A DNA stretch of 64,000 bases from SIG78 sp036677805 (GTDB taxonomy: Bacteria > Verrucomicrobiota > Lentisphaeria > Victivallales > Victivallaceae), in contig JAVBVS010000031.1 in NCBI GenBank assembly GCA_036677805.1, positions 49,310 through 113,309 of the forward strand, written 5' to 3'. Every line of letters begins with the position of its first letter. Positions within the stretch are counted from its first letter, which is position 1. This document shows, piece by piece, positions 43,110 to 51,409 of this stretch. The notes beneath the pieces were generated by a model. That model ran no database searches, was not told where the DNA came from, and saw only the letters and a program-made list of their open reading frames with translations. Both the position numbers and the translations under genes were made by a program.

Positions 43110-44201
43110 TCAGGCGAATTCCCGGCGAAGTTCGGCCAACGATCCTTCCGCGACGGCGCGGCGGATGCGCCGCATCAGGCGCATGAAGTAATGGATATTG
43201 TGAATGGTCACCAGCCGGATGCCGAGAATTTCTCCGACATTCATCAGATGACGGATGTAAGCCTTGCTGAAATTGCGGCAGGCATAGCAGTCGCAGCCCT
43301 CTTCGATCGGAGTGAAATCTTTGGCATAGCGCCCGGCCTTGATCGGAATCGTCCGCCCCGCGCCGACGAAGGCGCTGCCGTGCCGTGCCAGCCGGGTCGG
43401 CATCACGCAGTCGAACATGTCGATGCCGCGCGCCACGCCTTCGACGATCTGCCGCGGCGTGCCGACTCCCATCAGGTAGTGCGGCTTGTCTTCGGGCAGC
43501 TCCGGGACCACCCAGTCGAGGCATTCGAACATCTGTTCCTCCGGTTCGCCGACCGAAAGTCCGCCGACGGCATAGCCGTCGAAGGGAATCGCCGCCAGCG
43601 CCCGGGCGCTGGCGATCCGGAGATCGCGGTAGACCGAGCCCTGGACGATGGCGAAACGCAGCTGGCCGGGGTCAAGCTCCTGCTCGAAGCTCATCGTTTC
43701 CCAGCGCGTGGTCACCGCCAGCGACTTCTCCGCCTGTTCGTAGGGGGCCGGAAACGGAGTGCATTCGTCGAAGGCCATCACGATGTCGGACCCGAGGGTG
43801 CGCTGGATGCGCATCGACTCCACCGGTCCGAGAAAGAAGCGCGTGCCGTCGATATGCGACGCGAACCGGACGCCGTCGGCCTCGATCTTGCGCAATCCGG
43901 CCAGGCTGAAGACCTGAAATCCGCCGGAATCGGTCAGGATCGGATGCGGCCAGCCGCTGAAACGGTGCAAGCCGCCGGCCAGCCCGATGATTTCCATCCC
44001 GGGACGGAGAAAGAGATGATAGGTGTTGCCGAGAATGATCTCCGCACCCAGCTCTTCGAGTTCGCACGGGGCCATGGCCTTGACCGTGCCGCGGGTGCCG
44101 ACCGGCATGAAAACCGGCGTTTCCACATCGCCGTGGGCGGTGTGCAGAACTCCGGTCCGGGCCCGGCCTTCCGCGCTCCGGGCCTTGATTTCAAATACCA
44201 T
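43110..44201 (-). CDS. tgt: Queuine/7-aminomethyl-7-deazaguanine tRNA-ribosyltransferase
   Basis: Exchanges guanine-34 of GUN-anticodon tRNAs for a queuosine precursor. The 363 residues have TPVFMPVGTRGTVK, ILTDSGGFQVFSL (catalytic aspartate), GGLSVGEPEEQM, FDCVMPTRLARHG (nucleophile aspartate) and the zinc site CDCYACRNFSKAYIRHL (three cysteines and a histidine). ATG 44201 has AAGGAG just upstream; an earlier ATG adds five residues and would place that site inside the gene. Other queuosine genes are not in the window. Confidence 0.95.
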   Translation of the reverse strand: MVFEIKARSAEGRARTGVLHTAHGDVETPVFMPVGTRGTVKAMAPCELEELGAEIILGNTYHLFLRPGMEIIGLAGGLHRFSGWPHPILTDSGGFQVFSLAGLRKIEADGVRFASHIDGTRFFLGPVESMRIQRTLGSDIVMAFDECTPFPAPYEQAEKSLAVTTRWETMSFEQELDPGQLRFAIVQGSVYRDLRIASARALAAIPFDGYAVGGLSVGEPEEQMFECLDWVVPELPEDKPHYLMGVGTPRQIVEGVARGIDMFDCVMPTRLARHGSAFVGAGRTIPIKAGRYAKDFTPIEEGCDCYACRNFSKAYIRHLMNVGEILGIRLVTIHNIHYFMRLMRRIRRAVAEGSLAELRREFA

Positions 44202-44266
44202 ACTTCTCCTTGACATTGCTTCGGTTCACGGCGTTGGCGCCGCAAAAATTCGCGGCCGCCGGATTT

Positions 44267-44821
44267 TCAGAAAAACATTCCGGCGATCTGACCGCGGATC
44301 AGCGCGTCGGAAGCGCCGAGCGCGGCGGCGATGGCGGAGGCGAAGGCTGGCGTGGCGCCCGGCCCCTTGCCGGTGATCACCGTACCGTCGGTCACCGCCA
44401 TGTCCGGTTGCGGGCGGTGGCCCGGCTTGAGATAGCGGAACAGCGCTTCATCCGGATACATGGTGAAACGCCGGTGATCCAGCAGTCCGGCCTTATCCAG
44501 CGCCACCGGGGCGGCGCAGATCGCCGCCGTCACCTTGCCCTGGCGGTGAAATTCCCGGAGCAGCGCTTCCACCCGGCTGTCGTTGTACAGATTGATCGCG
44601 CCGGGCATGCCGCCGGGGAGCACCAGCGCGGCGAATTCCGCGGGGGCCGCCTCATCAAGCAGCGCGTCGGCCAGCACCCGGGTGCCGTGGCTCGCCGTCG
44701 CCTGACGCGCATTCAGGCCCGCCAGCGTCACTTCGAATTTCATCCGCCGGAGAATATCGGCTGTGCCCACCGCTTCGATTTCTTCGAATCCGTCGGCCAG
44801 AATCAGCAGAATCTTTTTCAT
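44267..44821 (-). CDS. DJ-1/PfpI-family protein
   Basis: A 184-residue protein of the DJ-1/ThiJ superfamily. It begins KKILLILADGFEEIEAVGTADILRR (conserved glutamate near residue 14-16) and has the nucleophilic cysteine C102 in TAAICAAPVAL. The length and the GFEEIE/ICAAP pairing fit the YajL/DJ-1 branch, whose members have proposed chaperone or deglycase-like protective roles that are still debated. The ribosome-binding site is GGGGAGG. tgt follows 65 bases downstream on the same strand. Confidence 0.9.
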   Translation of the reverse strand: MKKILLILADGFEEIEAVGTADILRRMKFEVTLAGLNARQATASHGTRVLADALLDEAAPAEFAALVLPGGMPGAINLYNDSRVEALLREFHRQGKVTAAICAAPVALDKAGLLDHRRFTMYPDEALFRYLKPGHRPQPDMAVTDGTVITGKGPGATPAFASAIAAALGASDALIRGQIAGMFF

Positions 44822-44968
44822 GAAAAACCTCCCCGCGGCTGTTAATTTCCGATTTTCCCGCTATAGTAATATGCCATGACCCGGTTCTCCGGCGAGGCCG
44901 GAACTCCGGTCGCGCGCCGGATGCATGCGGCAACGGTTTAATATAGCGCCGGAAACGGAATTTGCACG

Positions 44969-45871
44969 ATGCTGAAGCGAAATTTGGATTCCTTTGTTAC
45001 GTTTTTGACCCTGGAACGGGGATTGGGCGACAACACCGTCGCCGCCTACCGCAGCGATCTCGCGGAGTTCTGCGACTTCTGCGCCGGGCGCGGTCTGGAC
45101 GCCGCCGGAGCGATCGACCGGGAGCTGATTCTCGATTTCATCGGCGAACGGCAGGAGGAATACGGCGAGGTTCCCGCCACGCTGGCACGGAAGCTGGTTT
45201 CGATCAAGCTTTTCTGCCGCTTTCTGCTTCAGGAGCAGGTGATCGCCAACGATCCGACGGTGGTGATGGATTCGCCGCGCCTGTGGAAATATCTGCCGGA
45301 TTTTCTGAGCGCCGAAGAGGTCGAACGGCTGCTCAACGCGTTCCCGGCGCGGGGGCGCGAGGCGCATCTGGTGCGCAACCGGGCCATTCTCGAATTGCTC
45401 TACGCTTCGGGACTGCGCGTTTCCGAGGCGGCCGGACTGGAATTGTCGGGAGTTTCTTTTGAAGAGGCGACCGTTCGGGTGACCGGCAAGGGCAGCAAAA
45501 CCCGGATCGTACCGGTGGGCATTCCGGCGCTCAAAATTCTGCGTTACTATATCGAACAGGCCCGTCCGGTGTTGGCGGAGCGGCATCCGGCCGCGCCCGA
45601 GCTGTTTCTTTCGGTCCATGCCCGCCCGCTCAACCGCGAATGGATCTGGGCGATGGTCAAGCAGGCGGCGCTGGCGGCCGGGATCGATAAAAACATCCAC
45701 CCTCATACCCTGCGCCACTCCTTCGCCAGTCACTTGCTGGCCAACGGAGCCGACTTGCGCGTGATTCAGGAGATGCTCGGCCATTCCGACATCCGGACGA
45801 CCGAAGTCTACACCCATATCGAAAAAGACCGCCTCGTCGCCATCCACCACAAATTTCATCCCCGGGCCTGA
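44969..45871 (+). CDS. xerD: Tyrosine recombinase, XerC/XerD type
   Basis: A 300-residue site-specific recombinase of the size used for chromosome dimer resolution. The N-terminal SAM-like DNA-binding domain (FLTLERGLGDNTVAAYRSDL) precedes the catalytic domain with R in YASGLRVSEA, K in GKGSKTRIVP, the HTLRHSFASHLL box, GHSDIRTTEVYTH and the nucleophilic tyrosine in that last segment. It lacks phage-integrase extensions and no element ends are seen nearby. XerD and XerC cannot be separated by eye; XerD is the better guess by length. Confidence 0.87.
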   Translation: MLKRNLDSFVTFLTLERGLGDNTVAAYRSDLAEFCDFCAGRGLDAAGAIDRELILDFIGERQEEYGEVPATLARKLVSIKLFCRFLLQEQVIANDPTVVMDSPRLWKYLPDFLSAEEVERLLNAFPARGREAHLVRNRAILELLYASGLRVSEAAGLELSGVSFEEATVRVTGKGSKTRIVPVGIPALKILRYYIEQARPVLAERHPAAPELFLSVHARPLNREWIWAMVKQAALAAGIDKNIHPHTLRHSFASHLLANGADLRVIQEMLGHSDIRTTEVYTHIEKDRLVAIHHKFHPRA

Positions 45872-45897
45872 CGGACGGGGACGAAACGCGGTCTTGC

Positions 45898-47454
45898 TTA
45901 TTTTACCGTATAAACCCAATCGCGGGCTTCGGTGCAGTATTTGCGGTCGGCCCGGTATTGGCCGGGATTCAGCGCCGCGCGGTTGAGCCAGCCGGCGGTT
46001 TCCGCGACATGATCCGCCAAACCGGCCTTCGCCGCCAGTTCGGCCGCCGTTCCCGTGACCGGCCGTTCGCCCAGACCGGCGAAAAGCTGTTCCCGGACGG
46101 CGAGTGCGCCTTTGGCCGCCAGCTTGTAAGCCTGAACCCCGGGCTGGTGGAAGGCGTTGATGTGGATGAATTCGGCATAGACCGCCACGGCGCGTTCGTA
46201 AAGCGCAATCAGCGCGCCGAGGTTGGCCGCGGAAACCGTGGTGATTTCGATGGTGATGACCGGCCGTTTTTTGGCCGAGAGCGCCGCCGCGAGGCCGTAG
46301 AGGAAGCCGTGGAGATAGTCGCCCATGGCCAGATCGCCGGTCACCGGCAGCGTTTCAGGGTCCTGAAGCACTTCAATGAAGGTGGCGAAGAAGTCGTCGC
46401 GGCCGTCGTTGAGCTGCTGGATGAAGGCGTGCGCGTCGGTGCCGCCTTTGTTGCCGAAGACGTTGAGTCCCTGATGGACCACCTTGCCGTCCAGATCCAG
46501 CTCCTTGCCGAGGCTTTCCATCACCAGCTGCTGCAAATAGCGCGACAGCAGCACCAGCCGGTCGGAATAGGGCACGATCACCATGTTGCGGTCGCCCTTG
46601 CCGTTGCCGGCCAGATACCACATGGCGCTGAGCATGTAGGCGGGATTGTCGCGGTAATTGGGATTGCGCGTCCAGGTATCCATGCGGCAGGCGCCGTCGA
46701 GGAACATCCGGAAGTCGATCCCGGTCAGGGCCGCGGGCAGGTGGCCGACGATGCTGGTTTCGCTGGTGCGTCCGCCGATCGATTCGGCCATCGGAAAAAT
46801 CTTGAGCCAGTCGGCGGATTTGGCATGACGGTCGAGTTCGCTGCCTTCCATGGTGATGGCGCAGGCGTAGTCGGCGTAATTCAATTGGCGCGCCCGATAG
46901 GCGTTTTCGAGCACGATCAGATTGTTTTTGGTCTCCTGAGTGCCGCCGGATTTGGAGACGCAGAGCTGAAGCGTGGTTTCGAGATTGAGCAGGGGCAACA
47001 GATCGCGGATGCCGGCGGAGTCGGTGTTGTCCAGAAAGTAAATTTTGAGGCCGTTGCGGCGTTGTTCGCGGCTCATCTCATTCCAATAGGGGCCGTTCAG
47101 CGCAAACTGGAGCAGCTGCGGGCCGAGCGCCGAGCCGCCGATGCCGTTGAGCACTACCGCGTCGAAGCGCTTGCCGGTGCCGCCGCAAAGTTCGCCGCAA
47201 CGGATTCTGGCGGCGAACTCCTCGACCGCGTTGAACAACGGCGCGGTCCGGTATTGGGCGCGGTCGGTGAAGTGAGTCACCTTCCGGTTTTCATCGGGAT
47301 TCTTGATGGCGCCGGCTTCCAGCGCGCCCATTTCACGAACCGCCAGCGCAAATTTGTTCTTCAAACCGGCGAGCGTTTCTTCGGCAACATTCATCCGGCT
47401 GAAATCGATTGCGAAGCCGCTGTAGGCATCCAGCATTTTCATCGTCATTTTCAC
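45898..47454 (-). CDS. pgi: Glucose-6-phosphate isomerase
   Basis: Cytoplasmic isomerase interconverting glucose-6-phosphate and fructose-6-phosphate. The 518 residues show VLNGIGGSALGPQLL, the sugar-phosphate loop VSKSGGTQETKNN, IGGRTSETSIVG, the catalytic-glutamate region and NKGGTDAHAFIQQL, with a histidine-bearing INAFHQPGVQAYK near the C-terminus. The layout resembles the long bacterial PGI branch found in chlamydiae and relatives more than the E. coli enzyme. It is convergent with xerD. Together with the PFK at 33 kb it covers upper glycolysis. Confidence 0.93.
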   Translation of the reverse strand: MKMTMKMLDAYSGFAIDFSRMNVAEETLAGLKNKFALAVREMGALEAGAIKNPDENRKVTHFTDRAQYRTAPLFNAVEEFAARIRCGELCGGTGKRFDAVVLNGIGGSALGPQLLQFALNGPYWNEMSREQRRNGLKIYFLDNTDSAGIRDLLPLLNLETTLQLCVSKSGGTQETKNNLIVLENAYRARQLNYADYACAITMEGSELDRHAKSADWLKIFPMAESIGGRTSETSIVGHLPAALTGIDFRMFLDGACRMDTWTRNPNYRDNPAYMLSAMWYLAGNGKGDRNMVIVPYSDRLVLLSRYLQQLVMESLGKELDLDGKVVHQGLNVFGNKGGTDAHAFIQQLNDGRDDFFATFIEVLQDPETLPVTGDLAMGDYLHGFLYGLAAALSAKKRPVITIEITTVSAANLGALIALYERAVAVYAEFIHINAFHQPGVQAYKLAAKGALAVREQLFAGLGERPVTGTAAELAAKAGLADHVAETAGWLNRAALNPGQYRADRKYCTEARDWVYTVK

Positions 47455-47536
47455 TCAATCCTTATGGGTTCAACGGAACGTTTCCATCATTACGCCGGGC
47501 TCGCCGCCCGCCGTCCCCGCCGGATTGACCGGAGGT

Positions 47537-48151
47537 TTACTCCGCAGGCTTCTCCGCGGCATCTTCCGCGGGCGCTTTCGGCTCCTCGCCCAACAATTTG
47601 CATACTCTGGCCTCGACAATCGCCGCGGCGTTCTTTTCGCGGAAACGGTACTCCCGGCGCAACTCCTTCAACCGTTCCTCCAGCTCGTCCAGCCGCCGGC
47701 GGTTTTCCGTCAGCTTGCGGTCGAATTCGGCCCGGACCGCGGCGAACAGCACATTCCGGATCATCTGTCGCCGGGCGGCGTCATCGGCGAACGCATGGTA
47801 ACTGACGATCAGCTGCCGGATGTCGGTCGCGCGCTGCTGCTCGTCGGCGCGCATCCGCCGCAGCCGCTCAATCAGCGCCGTCCGGAACTGTTCCGGATTT
47901 TCGCGGTAAAGCCGGTAAAGCTCGCCGCGCTCCTCTTCGGAAATCCGGCTCAGGAGATCGGCCGCCTCCAGCAATTTTTCGGTGGTCACGCGTTCGGATT
48001 CCTCGGTCGATTTCAGCACTGCTTCGACCGTGCTGGCCGCAAGGCCGTCGACGAAATCCGGGTCCGCCGCCGCCGCGCGCACGTTTTCCGCGGCCGGCAG
48101 GACCGCCCCGGACAGCCACAGCGCCATTACTATAGCACCGAATCGCTCCAT
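47537..48151 (-). CDS. Exported helical (coiled-coil) protein in ECF-sigma operon
   Basis: A 204-residue protein with a cleavable signal peptide (ALWLSGAVLPAAENV) and an almost entirely helical, charged mature part. A coiled coil is likely over about 100-175 (RRRLDELEERLKELRREYRFREK). ATG 48151 has AAGGGA eight bases upstream; the frame is open further but unsupported. It is the third gene after an ECF sigma factor and a small membrane protein. Its properties recall helical periplasmic sensor or chaperone proteins, but no family is recognised. Confidence 0.7.
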   Translation of the reverse strand: MERFGAIVMALWLSGAVLPAAENVRAAAADPDFVDGLAASTVEAVLKSTEESERVTTEKLLEAADLLSRISEEERGELYRLYRENPEQFRTALIERLRRMRADEQQRATDIRQLIVSYHAFADDAARRQMIRNVLFAAVRAEFDRKLTENRRRLDELEERLKELRREYRFREKNAAAIVEARVCKLLGEEPKAPAEDAAEKPAE

Positions 48152-48153
48152 AT

Positions 48154-48456
48154 TCAATTTCCCTTCTGCTGCAAATCGTCCAATCCTGCCGCCAGCGACC
48201 GGGATTCGGCTTCGAACATGCTCCATTCCCACGAAGCGCAGAGCTGGTCGTAGTCGGCCCGGCGCGGCATGTTGGCCAGATAAAGCCAGACCAGCACCAT
48301 CACCGTGACTCCGGCGGCCACGCCCAACCGGATCGTGCGCCGGATTCGCCGGGCATGCCAATAGCAATGCCCCACGCCGATCTGCCGCGCCGCCGCCTGC
48401 ATGATGGCGGTCTCGCAGGCGCGGCTCGGCTGCTTACGATAACGGTTTTTGATCAT
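48154..48456 (-). CDS. Small single-pass membrane protein, possible anti-sigma factor
   Basis: A 100-residue protein: basic N-terminus (residues 1-42), one membrane helix (about 43-62), and a short outer segment. It overlaps the ECF sigma factor gene by 23 bases and ends two bases before the next gene, so the three are one operon. Position and topology fit an anti-sigma factor. The classical zinc anti-sigma H-x3-C-x2-C motif is absent; only a loose GHCYWH is seen. The assignment rests on context. Confidence 0.6.
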   Translation of the reverse strand: MIKNRYRKQPSRACETAIMQAAARQIGVGHCYWHARRIRRTIRLGVAAGVTVMVLVWLYLANMPRRADYDQLCASWEWSMFEAESRSLAAGLDDLQQKGN

Positions 48457-49042
48457 GGCACAACTCCGTTCGCAGTTTTTTCAAAGCATATTCCATCCGG
48501 GCCAGCGCCGTGCTCAGCGGACACTGCTGCAGAATGGCGATTTCCCGGAAGCTCCAGCCCTCAAGCCGGAGGGTCGCCACTTCCCGCTGGGCGTCGCCGA
48601 GGCGGGAGAGCGCGGTCTGCAACCGCCGTTCGTTCTCTTTCGCGCACAACTCCCGGAAGCCGTTGTCGGCGCATTCCGGCGCCATGGCCTCCACGCCTTC
48701 CTCCGGAACCGGCAGTTCGATCTCTTCCCGGCGCAGACTCCGGCGCAGCATGTCGATGCCCTGATTGCGGGCGATGCGCATCAGCCAGGCGGAAAATTTG
48801 CCGTCGTCCCGGTAATGGCCCAGCATGGCCACCACCTTGATCCAGCTTTGCTGGAAAATGTCGTCGACCATGCTCTCGCGCCCGGCGAAACGCCGGTTCA
48901 AAAATCCGTACAACGGCAGCCGATGGCGCCGGTAAAGCTGTTCGAACGCCGTCAGGTCGCCCGCGAGATAATCCCGGATCAGTTCGCCGTCGGAGTTTCC
49001 GGAATCGTCGGCACAGGTTTTGCGCGGCTGCCAGAACTTCAT
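48434..49042 (-). CDS. ECF-type RNA polymerase sigma factor
   Basis: A 202-residue sigma-70 family member with regions 2 and 4 only. Region 2 is EQLYRRHRLPLYGFLNRRF through DDIFQQSWIKVV and FSAWLMRIARNQGIDMLRR; region 4 is LSRLGDAQREVATLRLEGWSFREIA with a helix-turn-helix. It directs transcription in response to an envelope or other external signal, presumably held by the overlapping membrane protein. No clear autoregulated promoter motif was identified upstream. Confidence 0.9.
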   Translation of the reverse strand: MKFWQPRKTCADDSGNSDGELIRDYLAGDLTAFEQLYRRHRLPLYGFLNRRFAGRESMVDDIFQQSWIKVVAMLGHYRDDGKFSAWLMRIARNQGIDMLRRSLRREEIELPVPEEGVEAMAPECADNGFRELCAKENERRLQTALSRLGDAQREVATLRLEGWSFREIAILQQCPLSTALARMEYALKKLRTELCHDQKPLS

Positions 49043-49088
49043 GACTTTTTACCCGTTTAACGCTGAAGCCATGCGCAAAAACGTATGG

Positions 49089-49505
49089 TCAACGCAAAAA
49101 ATCGATTAATTTCCGGTCATTCGGCAGCCATTCGACCGCATCAAGTTCAGTCGGCGCGAGCCAGCGGAACTGCTGTTGCTCCCGACCGTGCGGCCGGCTG
49201 CCCGGCATCGGAAACGCCCGCAGAAAGTGGAGAATCAATTGCCGGCCGCCGGAAACCGGCGCCGCCAGCCGGAACATTTCGTCGAAAATCACGACTTCCA
49301 GCGCCAGCTCCTCACGCAGTTCCCGCGCCAGCGCCGCGGCGGTGGTTTCACCGGGTTCGAGCTTGCCGCCGGGAAATTCCCACAGTCCGGCGCCGGATTT
49401 TCCGGCCGGACGCTCGGCTGCCAGCACCCGGCCGTCGGCGAAAACCACTCCCGCGGCAACGTGAATTTCCGTCGGGTGCGGAGGCGAAAAAAGCGTGTCG
49501 GACAT
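49089..49505 (-). CDS. NUDIX hydrolase, MutT-like
   Basis: A 138-residue pyrophosphohydrolase with a full NUDIX box, GGKLEPGETTAAALARELREELAL pattern (G-x5-E-x7-R-E-x2-E-E), preceded by AGLWEFPGG as in MutT. MutT removes 8-oxo-dGTP; the size and WEFPGGK context support this, but other nucleotides are possible. ATG 49505 lies eight bases after the upstream oxidoreductase stop, so the two genes are co-transcribed. Confidence 0.87.
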   Translation of the reverse strand: MSDTLFSPPHPTEIHVAAGVVFADGRVLAAERPAGKSGAGLWEFPGGKLEPGETTAAALARELREELALEVVIFDEMFRLAAPVSGGRQLILHFLRAFPMPGSRPHGREQQQFRWLAPTELDAVEWLPNDRKLIDFLR

Positions 49506-49512
49506 GGTTCGG

Positions 49513-50535
49513 TCAGTTGTCCTCGACCGCGGGCGGCGTGCGGAATTTGAAGCCGTAGCGTTCGTTGTAGTCGCGCACTTCCTGCTCGATGGCGGTGGCC
49601 AGCTTGAGCGCGCGCAGGCCATCGTCCCCGGAAACCTTGGCCGGCACCACGCTGCCCGAGGCGCGGGTGGCGTTGACCGCGCGGACAAAGTCTTCAAGCT
49701 CGGCTGCCAGCGCATTCTTTTCGTCGAAGTTGATATCTTTGCGCGCCAGACCGATCCGGTTGCGCTTGAGCACCATGCCGGAGTGCTTGCCGTAATCCAT
49801 GGAGATGTAGCTGTCTTCCTGGAATACGCGGAAACGGCGCAGCGGCTCCTGACTGACCCGGCTGGCGGTCATGTTAGCGACCGAGCCGTTCTTGAATTTG
49901 ATCCGGACGCTGACGATATCTTCGGTCTTGCTCATGACCGGGATGCCCACTGCGTCGAAGCGTTCGACTTCCGAATCGACCATGGTCAGCACCAGGTCGA
50001 TGTCGTGAATCATCAGATCGAGTACCACGCTCACTTCGGTGCCGCGCCGGTAGCTGCCGGGCCGCGGCGGCGGATAGGAAGCAAGGCGGTGGGCTTCGAT
50101 GAAACGGGTGTTGGCGGCGTATTTTTCGAGGAAATCCATCGCCGGATTGAAGCGTTCGACGTGTCCCACGGCCAGCACGACTTTGCTCCGGGCGGCGGCG
50201 GCGACCATGGCTTCGGCTTCGGCGACGTTGGCGGCGATCGGTTTCTCCACCAGCACGTGCTTGCCCATTTCGAGCAGCGGGATGGTCATGGCATGATGAT
50301 AGGTGGCCGGGACGGCCACCGACAGCGCATCGCATTCGCGGGCCAGCGACTGCCAGGTGTCGAACACTCTGAGATTGAATTCGGCGCCGACTTTGCGCGC
50401 GGTATCGCTGGTGGTATCGAAAACCCCGACGATCTCGGCGTTTTCGCTGAGCTTGTAAAGCCGGGCATGGTGGCGTCCCAGGGCGCCGACGCCGATGACG
50501 CCGACCTTCAGTTTGGGTTGCGCGGACTGTTCCAT
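49513..50535 (-). CDS. gnnA: Gfo/Idh oxidoreductase, GnnA-like (UDP-GlcNAc 3-dehydrogenase candidate)
   Basis: A 340-residue NAD-dependent oxidoreductase with KVGVIGVGALGRHHARLY, VLVEKPIAAN, VGHVERFNPA and EVSVVLDLMIHDIDLVLTM. The combination of the last two segments with SKTEDIVSVRIKFKNGSVANMTASR is what I associate with GnnA-type genes linked to lpxA. GnnA oxidises the 3-hydroxyl of UDP-GlcNAc so that GnnB can install an amino group. Here it diverges from pyrH-lpxA, and a DegT/GnnB-type aminotransferase lies at 23.8 kb. ATG 50535 is chosen because the likely promoter lies between it and the earlier ATG. Symbol tentative. Confidence 0.7.
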   Translation of the reverse strand: MEQSAQPKLKVGVIGVGALGRHHARLYKLSENAEIVGVFDTTSDTARKVGAEFNLRVFDTWQSLARECDALSVAVPATYHHAMTIPLLEMGKHVLVEKPIAANVAEAEAMVAAAARSKVVLAVGHVERFNPAMDFLEKYAANTRFIEAHRLASYPPPRPGSYRRGTEVSVVLDLMIHDIDLVLTMVDSEVERFDAVGIPVMSKTEDIVSVRIKFKNGSVANMTASRVSQEPLRRFRVFQEDSYISMDYGKHSGMVLKRNRIGLARKDINFDEKNALAAELEDFVRAVNATRASGSVVPAKVSGDDGLRALKLATAIEQEVRDYNERYGFKFRTPPAVEDN

Positions 50536-50583
50536 AAAAAAAACCGATCCTCGGGATAAGGTTGAAATCGTTCTTTGTTCCAT

Positions 50584-50611
50584 AATATATACCGGGTTTG
50601 ACAAAACTCAA
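50584..50611 (-). promoter_or_regulatory. Promoter of the GnnA-like gene
   Basis: Leftward TTGAGT (50611-50606), a 16-base gap and TATATT (50589-50584). It is back to back with the pyrH promoter. Confidence 0.55.
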
Positions 50612-50620
50612 GGTTTTTTC

Positions 50621-50649
50621 TTGCAAGAGCGCGTTTCCCGGGATATATT
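50621..50649 (+). promoter_or_regulatory. Promoter of pyrH-lpxA
   Basis: TTGCAA (50621-50626), a 17-base gap and TATATT (50644-50649), 40 bases before the pyrH start codon. Confidence 0.65.
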
Positions 50650-50688
50650 TACACAGTATATTTTTGAAAATCGAAAGGCCAGAGCATC

Positions 50689-51408
50689 ATGTCCGATAAA
50701 TTCGTCTACAATCGCGTCCTGCTCAAATTGAGCGGGGAAACCTTGAAGGGCAGTCTCGACCACGGCTATGACGCCGAGGCGGTGAAAGCGGTGGTCGCCC
50801 GGATCAAGCCCCTGATCGACAACGGGCTGGAAGTGGCGATCGTGGTCGGCGCCGGCAACATCTGGCGCGGCGTGATGGGCGCGCAGACCGGCATGGACCC
50901 GGTGGCCTGCGACCATATGGGCATGCTGGCGACGATGATGAACGCGCTTTGCCTGCGGGAATTTTTCAATGCCGCCGGACTGACCGCCGAAGTCCACGGT
51001 GCGACGGCCTACGGCACCGTGATTCCGGCTTTCGACCGGGCGCGGGCGATCCGTGACCTCGAAGCGGGCAAGGTGGTGATTTTCGCCGGCGGCACCGGCA
51101 GTCCTTTCTTCACCACCGACACCACCGCCGCGCTGCGCGCGCTCGAAACCGATTGCGAAGCGGTGCTCAAGGCGACCAAGGTCGACGGCATCTACTCCGC
51201 CGACCCGTTCAAGGATCCCAATGCGGTGCGCTATTCGACGCTGAGTTTCGAAGAGGCGCTTTCGAGGCAGCTCAAGGTGATGGACGCGGCGGCCTTTTCG
51301 CTCTGCCGCGAACACGATCTGCCGATCGTGGTGTTCAACTTCTTCGACGCGGGCAGTCTCGAACGCGTCGTCGCCGGCGATCCCGCTGCCGGCACCGTGG
51401 TGCGCTGA
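50689..51408 (+). CDS. pyrH: UMP kinase
   Basis: Hexameric amino-acid-kinase-fold enzyme phosphorylating UMP with ATP in pyrimidine nucleotide synthesis. The 239 residues have YNRVLLKLSGE, IVVGAGNIWRG (phosphate loop), MGMLATMMNALCL, VIFAGGTGSPFFTTDTTAALRA and KVDGIYSADPFKDPNA, the classic PyrH series. The ribosome-binding site is weak. lpxA begins one base after its stop, so UMP kinase and lipid A synthesis are co-expressed here instead of the common tsf-pyrH-frr order. Confidence 0.95.
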   Translation: MSDKFVYNRVLLKLSGETLKGSLDHGYDAEAVKAVVARIKPLIDNGLEVAIVVGAGNIWRGVMGAQTGMDPVACDHMGMLATMMNALCLREFFNAAGLTAEVHGATAYGTVIPAFDRARAIRDLEAGKVVIFAGGTGSPFFTTDTTAALRALETDCEAVLKATKVDGIYSADPFKDPNAVRYSTLSFEEALSRQLKVMDAAAFSLCREHDLPIVVFNFFDAGSLERVVAGDPAAGTVVR

Positions 51409-51409
51409 G

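Noticed and set aside
44969..45871. Tyrosine recombinase as the integrase of a mobile element
   Set aside because: It has the length and motifs of a Xer housekeeping enzyme, and no attachment repeats, tRNA target or cargo genes are nearby.
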